A stretch of 43,320 nt of DNA from Hyphomicrobiales bacterium (GCA_027488155.1 JAIYCE010000083.1:1-43320); one strand, 5' to 3'. Counted from the stretch's first letter, positions 17,969-25,962 are shown. Numbers and translations are program-made. The notes: generated from the letters alone by a model not told the origin.

Positions 17969-18750
17969 CTGAAGGCCGCACCAACACCGATGCTCTGTGC
18001 ACCTGTACCGATACCCTGTGTGCTGACATTGACGGTTGCCGGCTCCCCGCCCTCAAACCCGACGAGCAGCAATTGAACATCGTCTGATTCTAATGCGCCA
18101 TCGGGAGCGATGATTGCAAAATCCGTATTGCCAGGGTGGATGTCTGAAAAATCCGAAAAGATTTTCTGCTCAATTGTATCGACCGAAACGAAAATGGCAT
18201 TGCTCAGAAGCGATATGCGATCGTCTGGGTTGGTCGCGTCCGCGTGATAAAGCGCAGCATATTGGACCATATAAAGCCCGGCCGATTGATGATTGCCGGC
18301 TTCATCAAGCCAAAGGGCAAAAGCGACATCGCCGGTTGCAGACATTGTCGCATCAACACCCACGCGCCCCAGAAGAATGTTTGCATTGACTGCATCAGCA
18401 AAGAGCCAGATTTTTCCACCATCAACAGTACTGACGCCGCTGTCCACACCCTCCGTGAGGATAAACGGTGTGCCCGAAGCATCTTGTGCCAGCACCATGT
18501 CTACAATCGATGAGCTGCCGGAGGGGGTAAACGAAATGAAATCGGCTTTATAGGCTATTTCCGGCGCAGCCATGGCACCTGCTAACGAACGGGGAAAGTC
18601 ATTGTCCGTTATAAGATGCGCGTACACAGTTGAGTCAGCCGCTTGCAAAGAAGATGATTCAACATCGTCATCTTGAAGGCCAAGTGTCTCGTCGATGATG
18701 AGGTCGTTTGAGGAAATCGTGATCGTAATAATGCCGTCTCCTTTATGCAA
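17965..18750 (-). pseudogene. RTX protein gene, N-terminal fragment of the same frameshifted gene
   Basis: This frame begins at best with a TTG at 18750 and stops at TAG 17965-17967. It encodes ITITISSNDLIIDETLGLQDDDV, cited here as the usual N-terminal opening of DUF5801-type secreted proteins, then one long repeat domain ending GTGAQSIGVGAAF. Dropping one base near 17968-17971 continues smoothly into IDLISGGTQGTGSATEIAY, so one nucleotide has apparently been lost. The start is also odd: AAGGAGA at 18737-18743 is followed at the right distance by ATT-ATT, not ATG. Two independent lesions point to a decaying gene, though sequencing error or recoding remains possible for the frameshift. Confidence 0.75.
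18737..18744 (-). promoter_or_regulatory. Shine-Dalgarno sequence lacking a downstream ATG
   Basis: The minus strand reads AAAGGAGA at 18744-18737, then CGGC and ATT ATT ACG. Near-perfect ribosome-site spacing points to 18732 or 18729 as the original start, where the codon is ATT. The only upstream alternative is a TTG at 18750, which would put this site inside the coding region. Confidence 0.55.
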
Positions 18751-19050
18751 AGCATGCAGGGTTGAACAATGCGCTCAAGGTGCGCACCGATTGTTTCAGG
18801 GACGTTTGTACGAATGCCGGACTTCGATCCAGCAAGTTACGGTGAACAATCGGACGTTACGAAAGACAGTTTTGCGGAAAGTACTTGTGCGCGAGCAAAA
18901 CATGACCCGTGGCACGGTTCAAATGATGTTCAAGTAATTTATTTCGGTCAACCTGAGCAGTTATTTTTTCTGCTTTGCACCAAAAAATAATTCTAGTGCG
19001 CAGCTTAACACCCAATGGTGAAGTTGAATCGGGCTATAAATTAAGAATCA

Positions 19051-19087
19051 AAAAAAACAGCCCAGCAACGATTAAGTCGCTGGGCTG
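19051..19087 (-). terminator. strong intrinsic terminator, orphan
   Basis: CAGCCCAGC (19058-19066) pairs perfectly with GCTGGGCTG (19079-19087) around a 12-base loop. The minus strand continues with seven T (19051-19057). No T-tract follows on the plus strand, so it serves minus-strand transcription. Confidence 0.85.
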
Positions 19088-19190
19088 CCCGTCCTATCGC
19101 AACTAACTTTCACAACGGGAGATAAACTCTCGCGCGTGACATTGGTTCCCGCATAAGACGCCACAAAATTCATCGAACATAAATATAAAT
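19051..19190 (-). ncRNA. candidate small RNA ending in an orphan intrinsic terminator
   Basis: A strong minus-strand terminator at 19051-19087 has no protein gene before it: the next upstream gene has its own terminator at 19453-19482. Upstream of the hairpin, CCCGT...ACGGG can pair across about 22 bases. A 25-codon frame (ATG at 19180, stop at 19103) lacks a ribosome site. The 5' end is not defined: TATATT at 19187-19182 is only a weak minus-10 candidate, with no good minus-35. No known RNA family was recognised. Confidence 0.3.
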
Positions 19191-19451
19191 GACAAGCCGT
19201 TCTCCGCAGGCCTGAGCGTGACTGCAAGCGGTATTGGAAATGCGCCGTTTGGAATAATTCCTAAGGTTAAGGTCGCGCATCACGATCTAATCCTCATTGA
19301 GCGGACCATCGGTTTGCGGCACGCAAATCAAACGAAGAAAATCGGGGGAGCGGCACGTCAACTTTCAGGCAATCGAGCAATTCGCGCAAAGGCCAATGGG
19401 TTCATTTCGCATGAGACGATGTTTAGGCCGCAGTTGCGGTCTCTTGAAACG

Positions 19452-19482
19452 AAAAAGCGGCTGGGATCGCTCCGGCCGCTTT
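19452..19482 (-). terminator. intrinsic terminator of the ABC importer operon
   Basis: AAAGCGGC (19454-19461) pairs with GCCGCTTT (19475-19482), extended by a G-T pair and two more base pairs. The minus strand runs out in TTTTT. It lies 23 bp beyond the substrate-binding protein stop at 19505. Confidence 0.8.
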
Positions 19483-19504
19483 GTATGCTGATAGGTCTTG
19501 CGCC

Positions 19505-20572
19505 TTAGGGCTTGAAGACAAAGCCTTGCTTGATCGCGACATCGGCGGGGATGGGCGGGAGATCCGAAAATAGTTCCGGACTCTTTTCCATCACCTGCAG
19601 AATGAAGCGCGGATTGATGTGCTTATTCACATCAAACGTTTCCTTGATGAAGCCCAAGCGGTGCAGACGCTCTTCAGCATTGAAGAGCGCACGATAATTA
19701 TTCGCCGAGAGGCGGCGATCGGTCTGCTGCACATTGAACTGCATGGCGGCTTCCGCAACATCGGGCTTCAGGCTTGGGATCCAACGCGTTGCAATCTTGG
19801 CCGCTTCCATCGGGTTGGCGCGCATCCATTTATCGCCTTCCGCGAGAGCGGAGAGCATTTTCACGATGGTCTCGCCATTCTTTTCGACCCAAGGACGGGT
19901 TGCTACGTTAAACCCGACATAGGAAATGACGCCGCCGCCGCGCACGACTTGGTAAGCGCCGGGCACATCTTTCTGGGCGACAATCGGCCACGGATCCCAG
20001 CCGGAAAAAGCGTCGATGCCCTTAGCCAGAAGCGCGACCGTCATATCAGGCGGCGGCGTATTGACCATGGTCACGTCATTGACTGTGAGACCTGCTTTTT
20101 CGATCAGCGCGAGAACATAAAGATGGTTGATTGTCCCAAATGAAGCCGCGATTTTCTTACCGCGGAGCGTTGAGAGATCCTTGGCATCAATGCCCGATCC
20201 TTCGCGCGCAACCAACGCCATGGTTGCATCGGAGCCGAGCTTATGCGCGTTGCCCGAATAATTGCCAAGCGCTACGAGATCCATGCCGCGGAGTACGGCA
20301 CCGATCATCGGCACGCCAACCTGCACCATCTCAGCTTCACCGGCCTGCAAGGCATTCAACGCATCGACGCCTGTCGCGTATGGGCGCGCGATCATGACAT
20401 CGAGGCCCCATTTTTCGAAAAAGCCGCGCTCAAGCGCCACCGGCAGACCGATCTGATCGATGCCGGTGACCATGCCTGCCTTTACTTTTACAATATTCGA
20501 TTGTGCACGCAGCGATGACAATGCCGGCATCGCTAGTGCCGCGCTCATAAGCACGGAACGTCTTGAGATCAT
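19505..20572 (-). CDS. NitT/TauT-type ABC transporter substrate-binding protein
   Basis: The ATG at 20572 follows GGGAGGAG and gives 355 residues. The signal sequence has a twin-arginine-like opening (MISRRSVLMSAAL) and ends near LRAQ, so Tat export to the periplasm is plausible. The body matches the SsuA/THI5/NMT1-like binding fold, with KAGMVTGIDQIGLPVALERGF, NALQAGEAEM and GKKIAASFGT as landmarks. It delivers a small ligand to the permease/ATPase genes upstream. Members bind nitrate, sulfonates, taurine, aromatic acids or pyrimidine precursors. No enzyme gene in the operon narrows the choice, so the ligand is unknown. It is the last gene of a five-gene operon and has its own terminator. 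Confidence 0.88.
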   Translation of the reverse strand: MISRRSVLMSAALAMPALSSLRAQSNIVKVKAGMVTGIDQIGLPVALERGFFEKWGLDVMIARPYATGVDALNALQAGEAEMVQVGVPMIGAVLRGMDLVALGNYSGNAHKLGSDATMALVAREGSGIDAKDLSTLRGKKIAASFGTINHLYVLALIEKAGLTVNDVTMVNTPPPDMTVALLAKGIDAFSGWDPWPIVAQKDVPGAYQVVRGGGVISYVGFNVATRPWVEKNGETIVKMLSALAEGDKWMRANPMEAAKIATRWIPSLKPDVAEAAMQFNVQQTDRRLSANNYRALFNAEERLHRLGFIKETFDVNKHINPRFILQVMEKSPELFSDLPPIPADVAIKQGFVFKP

Positions 20573-20585
20573 CGATATCTCCTCC

Positions 20586-20906
20586 CTAAGTTGCTGGTTC
20601 GACGCGTTGGACCCAATAGGGCTGCGCCAGTTTGTTGAGATCCGTGCGGAGCACCCCGCGGACTTCTATGGAATTTCCATTTGTCCCCGAAACGCGTCCG
20701 AACTCCTGAAATCGTGAAATGTGAAACCGTTCCGGCACGAAGGGCAATGTCACAACGACATCCACACGCCGTCGCTCCGGAAACGTACCGATGACCTTGC
20801 CGGGTGCCGCCCAGATTTGCCACGCCTGAAACCCGCAATAGAGCGCGACGACCCCGATGACGATATGGGTCTTGCGCGAGCGGAGAAGGTCGCGCGCGAC
20901 ACTCAT
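20586..20906 (-). CDS. small membrane-anchored protein of unknown function, in ABC importer operon
   Basis: The ATG at 20906 overlaps the ATPase stop in ATGA, giving 106 residues; longer in-frame starts lie inside the ATPase gene. A single hydrophobic segment (about 14-31, THIVIGVVALYCGFQAWQI) follows a basic N terminus (RDLLRSRKTH), predicting N-in topology with about 70 residues in the periplasm. The outer part (FPERRRVDVVVTLPFVPERFHISRF ... EVRGVLRTDL) looks like a small beta domain. I do not recognise the family. Translational coupling between ATPase and binding protein, with 13 bp to the latter, suggests a transporter accessory such as a stabiliser or ligand-delivery factor; this is inference. 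Confidence 0.75.
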   Translation of the reverse strand: MSVARDLLRSRKTHIVIGVVALYCGFQAWQIWAAPGKVIGTFPERRRVDVVVTLPFVPERFHISRFQEFGRVSGTNGNSIEVRGVLRTDLNKLAQPYWVQRVEPAT

Positions 20907-21661
20907 GCGGAGCGCACCAATTGCAGAACGCGCGCCGAAAGGCTTTTGAAGCGCTCGTCTTCCATCATCGCATCCCATGAACGAGGCCGTGGCAGATCAA
21001 TCTCCACCTCCTCCAGCACACGTCCCTTCGACAGAACGACGACCCGATTAGCGAGAAACACTGCCTCCGGCACATCATGCGTGATGAAGAGTATTGTCGG
21101 ACGCCGCGCCTGCCAGATGCGTGTCAATTCTTCCTGCAGAGTCATGCGCGTTTGCGCATCGACGCTCGCGAACGGTTCATCCATCAAAAGCACGGCGGGT
21201 TCGTTGGCGAGGGCGCGAACGACGCCGACGCGTTGTTGCATGCCGCCGGACAATTCATTCGGATAACGCTCCGCGGCATGCGATAGGCCGGCAAGCGCCA
21301 GATACTCGCGCGCAATTGCTTCTCTTTCCTTAAGTCCCAAGCCGCGCATTTTCGGGCCGAAGGCCACATTCTCAAGGACCGTTTTCCACGGGAACAGAGC
21401 ATGCGATTGGAACACGACACCACGGTCGGGACCGGGGCCGGACACTTTTCGGCTGTCAACAATGATGTCGCCGCCTGAGGCCGGAAGGAAACCGGCAATC
21501 ATGTTAAGGATCGTCGTTTTGCCGCATCCGGAGGGGCCCACGATGGCAACGAACTCACCTTCGGGCACATCGAGCGAGACATCTTGGACCGCGGTCACAT
21601 GCTTTGCGGCATAAGGATCGAAATAGGTTTTTGAGAGATGATTGATGCTTAGGCTCTTCAT
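20903..21661 (-). CDS. NitT/TauT-type ABC transporter ATP-binding protein
   Basis: The ATG at 21661 overlaps the permease stop (ATGA), giving 252 residues; the open frame further upstream lies inside the permease gene and is discarded. Walker A is GPSGCGKTT, the signature is LSGGMQQRVGVVRAL, Walker B is LLMDEPFASVD and the switch is ITHDVPEA. The pattern FQSHALFPWKTVLENVAFG is typical of the SsuB/TauB/NrtD group. It powers the importer formed with the two permeases encoded upstream. It is cytoplasmic, at the inner membrane. Confidence 0.93.
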   Translation of the reverse strand: MKSLSINHLSKTYFDPYAAKHVTAVQDVSLDVPEGEFVAIVGPSGCGKTTILNMIAGFLPASGGDIIVDSRKVSGPGPDRGVVFQSHALFPWKTVLENVAFGPKMRGLGLKEREAIAREYLALAGLSHAAERYPNELSGGMQQRVGVVRALANEPAVLLMDEPFASVDAQTRMTLQEELTRIWQARRPTILFITHDVPEAVFLANRVVVLSKGRVLEEVEIDLPRPRSWDAMMEDERFKSLSARVLQLVRSA

Positions 21662-22482
21662 CGCGTTACCATCCCCCAACGCTGTCCCGTGGCACGCTCG
21701 ATGGGCGCAAGGATGAGCGCGTCCACCGCGTACCAAAGCAATCCGAGAATGATCATTCCCAGAAGAATTTCGACCACCGATCCGGCGCGTCGTGCATCGA
21801 ACATCATGAAACCGATGCCGCTCGTGCCCACGATCATCTCGGCTGCAATGAGCGCACGCCAGCCATAACCAAGCCCATTGCGCAGACCGGTAATGATGTT
21901 GGGCAGCGCGCCGGGGAGAACCACTTCGGTCAGAATGCGCCAACGCGGCGCACCAAGACTGAGTGCTGCACGATGAAGATCCAGCGGAATCGAACGCACG
22001 CCGAGCACTGTGTTGAGCACCACAGGAAAAAGAACGGTGTACACGATGACGAAAGTCATCGTCTGAAGGCCAAAGCCAAACCAAATAATTAGAAGCGGCA
22101 GCCAAGCGATATCGCCTATGGCCTGAAAGAACAGCAGCACGGGCCAAAGCGCACGATGGGCACGCTCGTTGAGGCCAACGAGCAGTCCGAGTAGGATGCC
22201 CGCGACCATACCTGCCGCAGCACCGACAGCGAGGCGTACAATGCTATCGGCAAGATAGGCCGGTAAAATACCTTTGCGCGTCAGATCCACAAATGAATGA
22301 TAGACATCGGTGGGCCCGGGAAAGAAGGCACGCGGAAACACGCCCGCTTCAACGACGATGGCCCAGAGCGCGATCAGAGGAAGGAATGGGACAACAGACC
22401 CAATCACCGGATGACGTGCCACAAGGCGCAGATAACCGCTCCAGAGGCGAAGCGCGGGATTCACGGCAACAGCCTCACTCAT
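21658..22482 (-). CDS. NitT/TauT-type ABC transporter permease (second copy in operon)
   Basis: The 274-residue protein has six predicted membrane helices and the coupling-helix (EAA) motif VLNTVLGVRSIPLDLHRAALSLGAP followed by LPGALPNIITGLRNGLGYGWRALIAAEM, split here for brevity, as in SsuC/TauC. It overlaps both neighbours by 4 bp (ATGA at 22479-22482 and 21658-21661). It is clearly paralogous to the permease encoded just upstream, so the channel is probably a heterodimer; many family members use a homodimer of one gene product. The start ATG is fixed by the overlap. Confidence 0.9.
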   Translation of the reverse strand: MSEAVAVNPALRLWSGYLRLVARHPVIGSVVPFLPLIALWAIVVEAGVFPRAFFPGPTDVYHSFVDLTRKGILPAYLADSIVRLAVGAAAGMVAGILLGLLVGLNERAHRALWPVLLFFQAIGDIAWLPLLIIWFGFGLQTMTFVIVYTVLFPVVLNTVLGVRSIPLDLHRAALSLGAPRWRILTEVVLPGALPNIITGLRNGLGYGWRALIAAEMIVGTSGIGFMMFDARRAGSVVEILLGMIILGLLWYAVDALILAPIERATGQRWGMVTR

Positions 22483-23285
22483 CGCACGAGACCCCAGCGC
22501 TCGATCGTTCGGCGTTCAAGTGGTGCCAGAACGAGACGATCGATCAATAACCAGAGAATACCGATCACGATCATCCCGAAGACGATCAGTTCGGTGCGGT
22601 AAAAGTCTCGTGCCAGAAACAGCATGTAACCAAGGCCGAGATTGGTCGCAATCATCTCGGCAGCGATCAGGCCGCGCCATGCAAAGCCCAGCCCCGTGCG
22701 GACGCCTGTTACGATATTCGGCAAAGCGCCTGGCAAGAGCACTTCCCACAACATGTTCCACCGGGTCGCACCCAGCGACCATGCGGCATTTCTCAATTGC
22801 GGTGGAATACTCGAAACGCCGAGAAGCGTATTGTAGGCCACAACGAAGAAAACAGCGTTGAAAATGACGAAGGTGATTGCGCCGAAGCCATAGCCAAACC
22901 ACAAAGTCGCAATGGGAATCCAAGCGATGCCGGCCAGCACGGAAAAGAAACGGAAAAGTGGCGTCAGCAGGATTGAGACGCCCGGGCTCACGCCCATAAG
23001 AATTCCCAAAGGTACCGCAACCAAAACGGCCAGCACGGTCCCGGTAATGACACGCGCAAAACTCGCTCCAATATGAAGGAAGAGCGAGCCATTGGCGATG
23101 CTTTCAGCGCCCGCTTTCAACACGGCACCGACGCCGGGAAAGACGCCGGGATGCACTGAGAACGCGCGAACCGTGAATTCCCACAAAAAGACAAGACAGA
23201 GAAGTGGAAATACGAAGGAGAGAGCGGAGCGCAAGCGCTTCATTGCCATCGATGGCTTCGCTTCGACCTGCACTAATTCATTCAT
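22479..23285 (-). CDS. NitT/TauT-type ABC transporter permease (first gene of operon)
   Basis: The ATG at 23285 gives 268 residues and is preceded by TTGGAAA; an in-frame ATG at 23342 is possible but adds an unlikely Cys/Arg-rich leader. About six membrane segments are visible (first at FVFPLLCLVFLWEFTV). The coupling motif VVAYNTLLGVSSIPPQLRNAAWSLGAT is followed by LPGALPNIVTGVRTGLGFAWRGLIAAEM. It is the first gene of the permease-permease-ATPase-anchor-binding-protein operon. Both permeases share the motif region almost residue for residue, showing an internal duplication in the operon's history. Confidence 0.88.
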   Translation of the reverse strand: MNELVQVEAKPSMAMKRLRSALSFVFPLLCLVFLWEFTVRAFSVHPGVFPGVGAVLKAGAESIANGSLFLHIGASFARVITGTVLAVLVAVPLGILMGVSPGVSILLTPLFRFFSVLAGIAWIPIATLWFGYGFGAITFVIFNAVFFVVAYNTLLGVSSIPPQLRNAAWSLGATRWNMLWEVLLPGALPNIVTGVRTGLGFAWRGLIAAEMIATNLGLGYMLFLARDFYRTELIVFGMIVIGILWLLIDRLVLAPLERRTIERWGLVR

Positions 23286-23762
23286 CGGATTTCCAACACT
23301 TCGCACGCCGCAAAGATAAACGGAGAAATTTGGGATCCGCAACTTTTGTCTTACGGATTGTCACCAAGTCGAAATATTGCGTTGCAGCGAATTTATCTTT
23401 TTGCAATGCAGCAAATCCATCAACAGCTTGCTTAAACGCAACTGCCATCACAAAGCATAGCGTTTCCGGCCTCATAAGGCTCATCGACCGAATTTTAGTG
23501 GGCATTGTGAGCTTTAGACCGAAGTTGCGGCGCGAAGTCGCGCCTAAGCGGCGCCGCTGCATGTTCGGAAGAGTGGCTGTGGCGCATCGCTTCCATTTGG
23601 AATGCGCAGCTCATTGCGGATCGCAGCACCGCATCTGCTATCTTCGTGCGGGCTAGACGCCAATTCCTGCCGCATCTAATATGTATTTTTTATTGCGATT
23701 TTATGAACTTGCTTTAGCTCCAAGCTACGGCATGATTCACGCAGATGAGCTGGAGAAAAAGC
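23286..23762. other. intergenic region between ABC importer operon and lysine-rich protein gene
   Basis: About 477 bases without a convincing gene. They should carry the divergent promoters. A perfect GC-rich hairpin (GGCGCG-AAGT-CGCGCC at 23529-23544) is followed by an 8-base palindrome CGGCGCCG; neither has a T-tract. AT-rich DNA at 23680-23720 is the likely promoter of the downstream plus-strand gene. Confidence 0.45.
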
Positions 23763-24056
23763 ATGTCGAAAAAGAAAATTGCTAAACTTGAGAAGATCGT
23801 CGGTCTTTTACAAGAGATGATTGAAGGCTTGCACGCCGAAGCGGCTGCGCAAGACAAGAAAGCCAAAAAGCAGGCTGAGAAAGAAGCCAAATCTCAACGC
23901 AAAGCCAAGGCTGCACCCGCTGACGTAGCGGCAAAGAAAAGTAAGAAGGCGCGCAAAACAAAGGCTGGGAAAGCCAAGGCGGCCAAGGTGAAAGCGCCTA
24001 AAGCAAAAGCCGATAAGCCTGCTTCAAACGGTCCAGCGCCCGGGATGGCTTCGTAA
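23763..24056 (+). CDS. lysine/alanine-rich basic protein with coiled-coil head
   Basis: The ATG at 23763 lies 10 bases after GGAG; an ATG at 23745 is less likely. The 97-residue product has a helical, probably coiled-coil head (KKKIAKLEKIVGLLQEMIEGL) and a tail of repeated KA, KK and AK words (KAKAAKVKAPKAKADKP), very basic. Such tails resemble eukaryotic histone H1 and bacterial H1-like or AlgP-type DNA-binding proteins. DNA or RNA compaction is therefore possible, but composition alone is weak evidence. It stands alone between the importer operon and the glycosyltransferase gene. No signal peptide is seen. Confidence 0.7.
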   Translation: MSKKKIAKLEKIVGLLQEMIEGLHAEAAAQDKKAKKQAEKEAKSQRKAKAAPADVAAKKSKKARKTKAGKAKAAKVKAPKAKADKPASNGPAPGMAS

Positions 24057-24121
24057 GCGACCGTCATACGGATGACACTGGACTCACGCTCATTGCCTCC
24101 TGAGTCGAAGGGAGCTTGGGC

Positions 24122-25195
24122 ATGGGTACGTTCCGTATTTTGGTCGCAACGGATGCTTGGGCACCTCAGGTCAATGGTGTCGTCAGAACGCTTGAGGCCT
24201 TGGCGGCCGAAGCGCCTTCTCATGAAACCGAGATCGTTTTTCTTACGCCTGATGGCTTTCCCTCGATTGCCATGCCCAGCTATCCGGACATCAGATTAGC
24301 CTATCCGCGTTCGGCCGGGATCGCCGAGCGGATCGAAAGCTCACGTCCGCATGCCATTCATATTGCGACGGAGGGGCCGATCGGCCTGGCGGTGAGACGC
24401 TATTGCATCCGCAACAGCCTGCCATTCACCACCTGCTATCACACACGCTATCCTGAGTACATCGCTGCACGTTGGCCGATCCCCCTGAGTACCTCCTATG
24501 CCGTGCTGCGCCGTTTCCACAATGCAAGCCGTGGCACTATGGTCGCGACGGCCGCTCTTGGTAACGAATTGAAGGCGCGCGGGTTTAACCAAGTCATGCC
24601 ATGGCAGCGCGGCATCAATGTCGCTGCTTTCGCCAGTGGACGGGCTGGTCTTTTCAAGCACCTGCCGGGACCCGTGTTCCTGTGCGTTGCGCGCGTCGCG
24701 GTCGAGAAAAACATCGAGGCCTTTCTCAAACTCGATCTACCCGGTTCAAAAATTGTGGTGGGTGACGGTCCCGCACGCGAAAGCTTGCAGAAGGCTTTTC
24801 CCGATGTGCACTTCCTCGGTTTCCGGAGCGGGCAAGATCTGTACGACGCCTATGCATCGGCCGACGCCTTCGTCTTTCCGAGCTTGACCGACACTTACGG
24901 ACTGGTTGTCCTCGAAGCGCTCGCCGCTGGACTGCCCGTAGCAGCCTTTCCGGTTGCCGGCCCGCGTGACATATTGTTGGGTTCGGGATGCGGTATTCTC
25001 GATCAGGATCTTGGCCGCGCCGCACTCGCCGCGCTGGCGATTCCGCGTGAAAGATGCCGCAGCTTCGCCGCGAAGCATACGCTCGCAGCGAGCACTGCGA
25101 GCTTCATCGATAATGTTAAACAGGCTCAGGCCGCAGGCAAGAGAACGCGCACCGTCTCCGATTTGGCCGCTACTGAATTGCTTCCATGGCCATGA
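24122..25195 (+). CDS. GT4-family glycosyltransferase, Agt-like (glycolipid synthase candidate)
   Basis: The ATG at 24122 follows GGGAG by 7 bases; a TTG at 24116 is not needed. The 357-residue protein shows the GT-B/GT4 plan: N-terminal VATDAWAPQVNGVVRTLEAL, acceptor-side HIATEGPIGLAVRRYC, CVARVAVEKNIEAFLKL opening the donor domain, and PSLTDTYGLVVLEALAAGLPV with the E-x7-E type nucleotide-sugar motif. Close relatives make mono- or diglycosyl-diacylglycerols under phosphate starvation (Agt) or mannosylate lipids. The convergent plcP-like neighbour supports the Agt reading by analogy with plcP-agt pairs known in alphaproteobacteria. Its last 70 bp overlap the plcP-like 3' end on the other strand. 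Confidence 0.82.
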   Translation: MGTFRILVATDAWAPQVNGVVRTLEALAAEAPSHETEIVFLTPDGFPSIAMPSYPDIRLAYPRSAGIAERIESSRPHAIHIATEGPIGLAVRRYCIRNSLPFTTCYHTRYPEYIAARWPIPLSTSYAVLRRFHNASRGTMVATAALGNELKARGFNQVMPWQRGINVAAFASGRAGLFKHLPGPVFLCVARVAVEKNIEAFLKLDLPGSKIVVGDGPARESLQKAFPDVHFLGFRSGQDLYDAYASADAFVFPSLTDTYGLVVLEALAAGLPVAAFPVAGPRDILLGSGCGILDQDLGRAALAALAIPRERCRSFAAKHTLAASTASFIDNVKQAQAAGKRTRTVSDLAATELLPWP

Positions 25196-25923
25196 ACGAG
25201 TTCATAACGCCCGTCGAATGTCTCGATAATCGCCGTGCATGACTCGACCCAATCGCCGCAATTGATATAGCGAACGCCATCCATCGTTTCGATGGCGGCT
25301 TGGTGGATATGACCACAAATAATTGTATCAACCTGATGGCGTCGCGCCTCATTCACAACGGCATCGCGAAATGCGCCGATGAAATTCACCGCCGATTTGA
25401 CCCGACTTTTGCTCCAAGCGGAGAATGACCAATAAGGAAGGCCCATAGCCCGCCTTGCACGGCTCACATGCCGATTGAGATAGAGAGCGAAATCATAGGC
25501 CGTGTCGCCGAGCAGCGCGAGCCAGCGCATGTGACGCACAACGACATCGAATTTATCTCCATGCAGAACGAGCGCGCGCCGCCCATCCGCCCCCTCATGG
25601 ATGGCCTCTTCCATGACCTCGATCCCGCCAAAATTACTGCCGGCATAATCCCGCATGAACTCATCATGGTTCCCGGGAATATAGATCAAGCGGCAGCCCT
25701 TGCGGACTTTACGCAGGAGTTTCTGCACCACATCGTTGTGAGCCTGCGGCCAATGCCAAACCGCCTTCAACCTCCAGCCATCGACGATGTCGCCCACGAG
25801 GTAGATCGTGTCGGGCTCGTAGAGCCTCAGGAGATCCAGCAATGCATCAGCCTGACTTCCTTTAGTGCCTAAATGGAGGTCGGAGATAAACAGACTGCGG
25901 ATGCGGATCGTATCGTCTTCCAT
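25126..25923 (-). CDS. metallophosphoesterase, PlcP-like phospholipase C (LpxH-like fold)
   Basis: The ATG at 25923 follows AGGAGG and gives 265 residues. Dinuclear metal motifs are in order: SDLHLG (Asp15, His17), VGDIVDGW (Asp45), PGNHDEF (Asn85, His86), HGDKFD (His121) and CGHIHQA (His205, His207). Sequences such as HNDVVQKLLRKVRKG and DEFMRDYAG match my memory of Sinorhizobium PlcP, which cleaves phosphatidylcholine to diacylglycerol during phosphate limitation. Database annotation often calls these UDP-2,3-diacylglucosamine diphosphatase. The adjacent glycosyltransferase would use the diacylglycerol. It is probably attached to the inner membrane from the cytoplasm. A weak PHO-box-like element lies 40 bp upstream. 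Confidence 0.82.
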   Translation of the reverse strand: MEDDTIRIRSLFISDLHLGTKGSQADALLDLLRLYEPDTIYLVGDIVDGWRLKAVWHWPQAHNDVVQKLLRKVRKGCRLIYIPGNHDEFMRDYAGSNFGGIEVMEEAIHEGADGRRALVLHGDKFDVVVRHMRWLALLGDTAYDFALYLNRHVSRARRAMGLPYWSFSAWSKSRVKSAVNFIGAFRDAVVNEARRHQVDTIICGHIHQAAIETMDGVRYINCGDWVESCTAIIETFDGRYELVHGHGSNSVAAKSETVRVLLPAA

Positions 25924-25962
25924 GGCGACCTCCTACTCTGGAAGAAGCCAAGCCCGACTCGT

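Larger units (their letters stand above)
18751..19504. other. gene-poor region between RTX gene and ABC importer operon
   Basis: No convincing protein gene is seen in these 754 bases; short open frames on the plus strand lack ribosome sites and family resemblance. Two minus-strand terminators are present, one for the importer operon near 19453-19482 and a second at 19051-19087 with no gene above it. The latter suggests a small RNA. Confidence 0.55.

Noticed and set aside
19218-19508. 96-codon plus-strand frame before the importer operon
   Set aside because: It reads through the minus-strand terminator of the importer operon and shows no domain or ribosome site.
23529-23556. GC-rich hairpin and palindrome considered as terminator
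   Set aside because: No T-tract on either strand and no gene ends next to it.
25126-25923. LpxH (UDP-2,3-diacylglucosamine diphosphatase) as the name for the metallophosphoesterase
   Set aside because: The metal motifs are shared by both, but the conserved HNDVVQKLLRK region and the glycosyltransferase neighbour fit PlcP better; LpxH remains possible.
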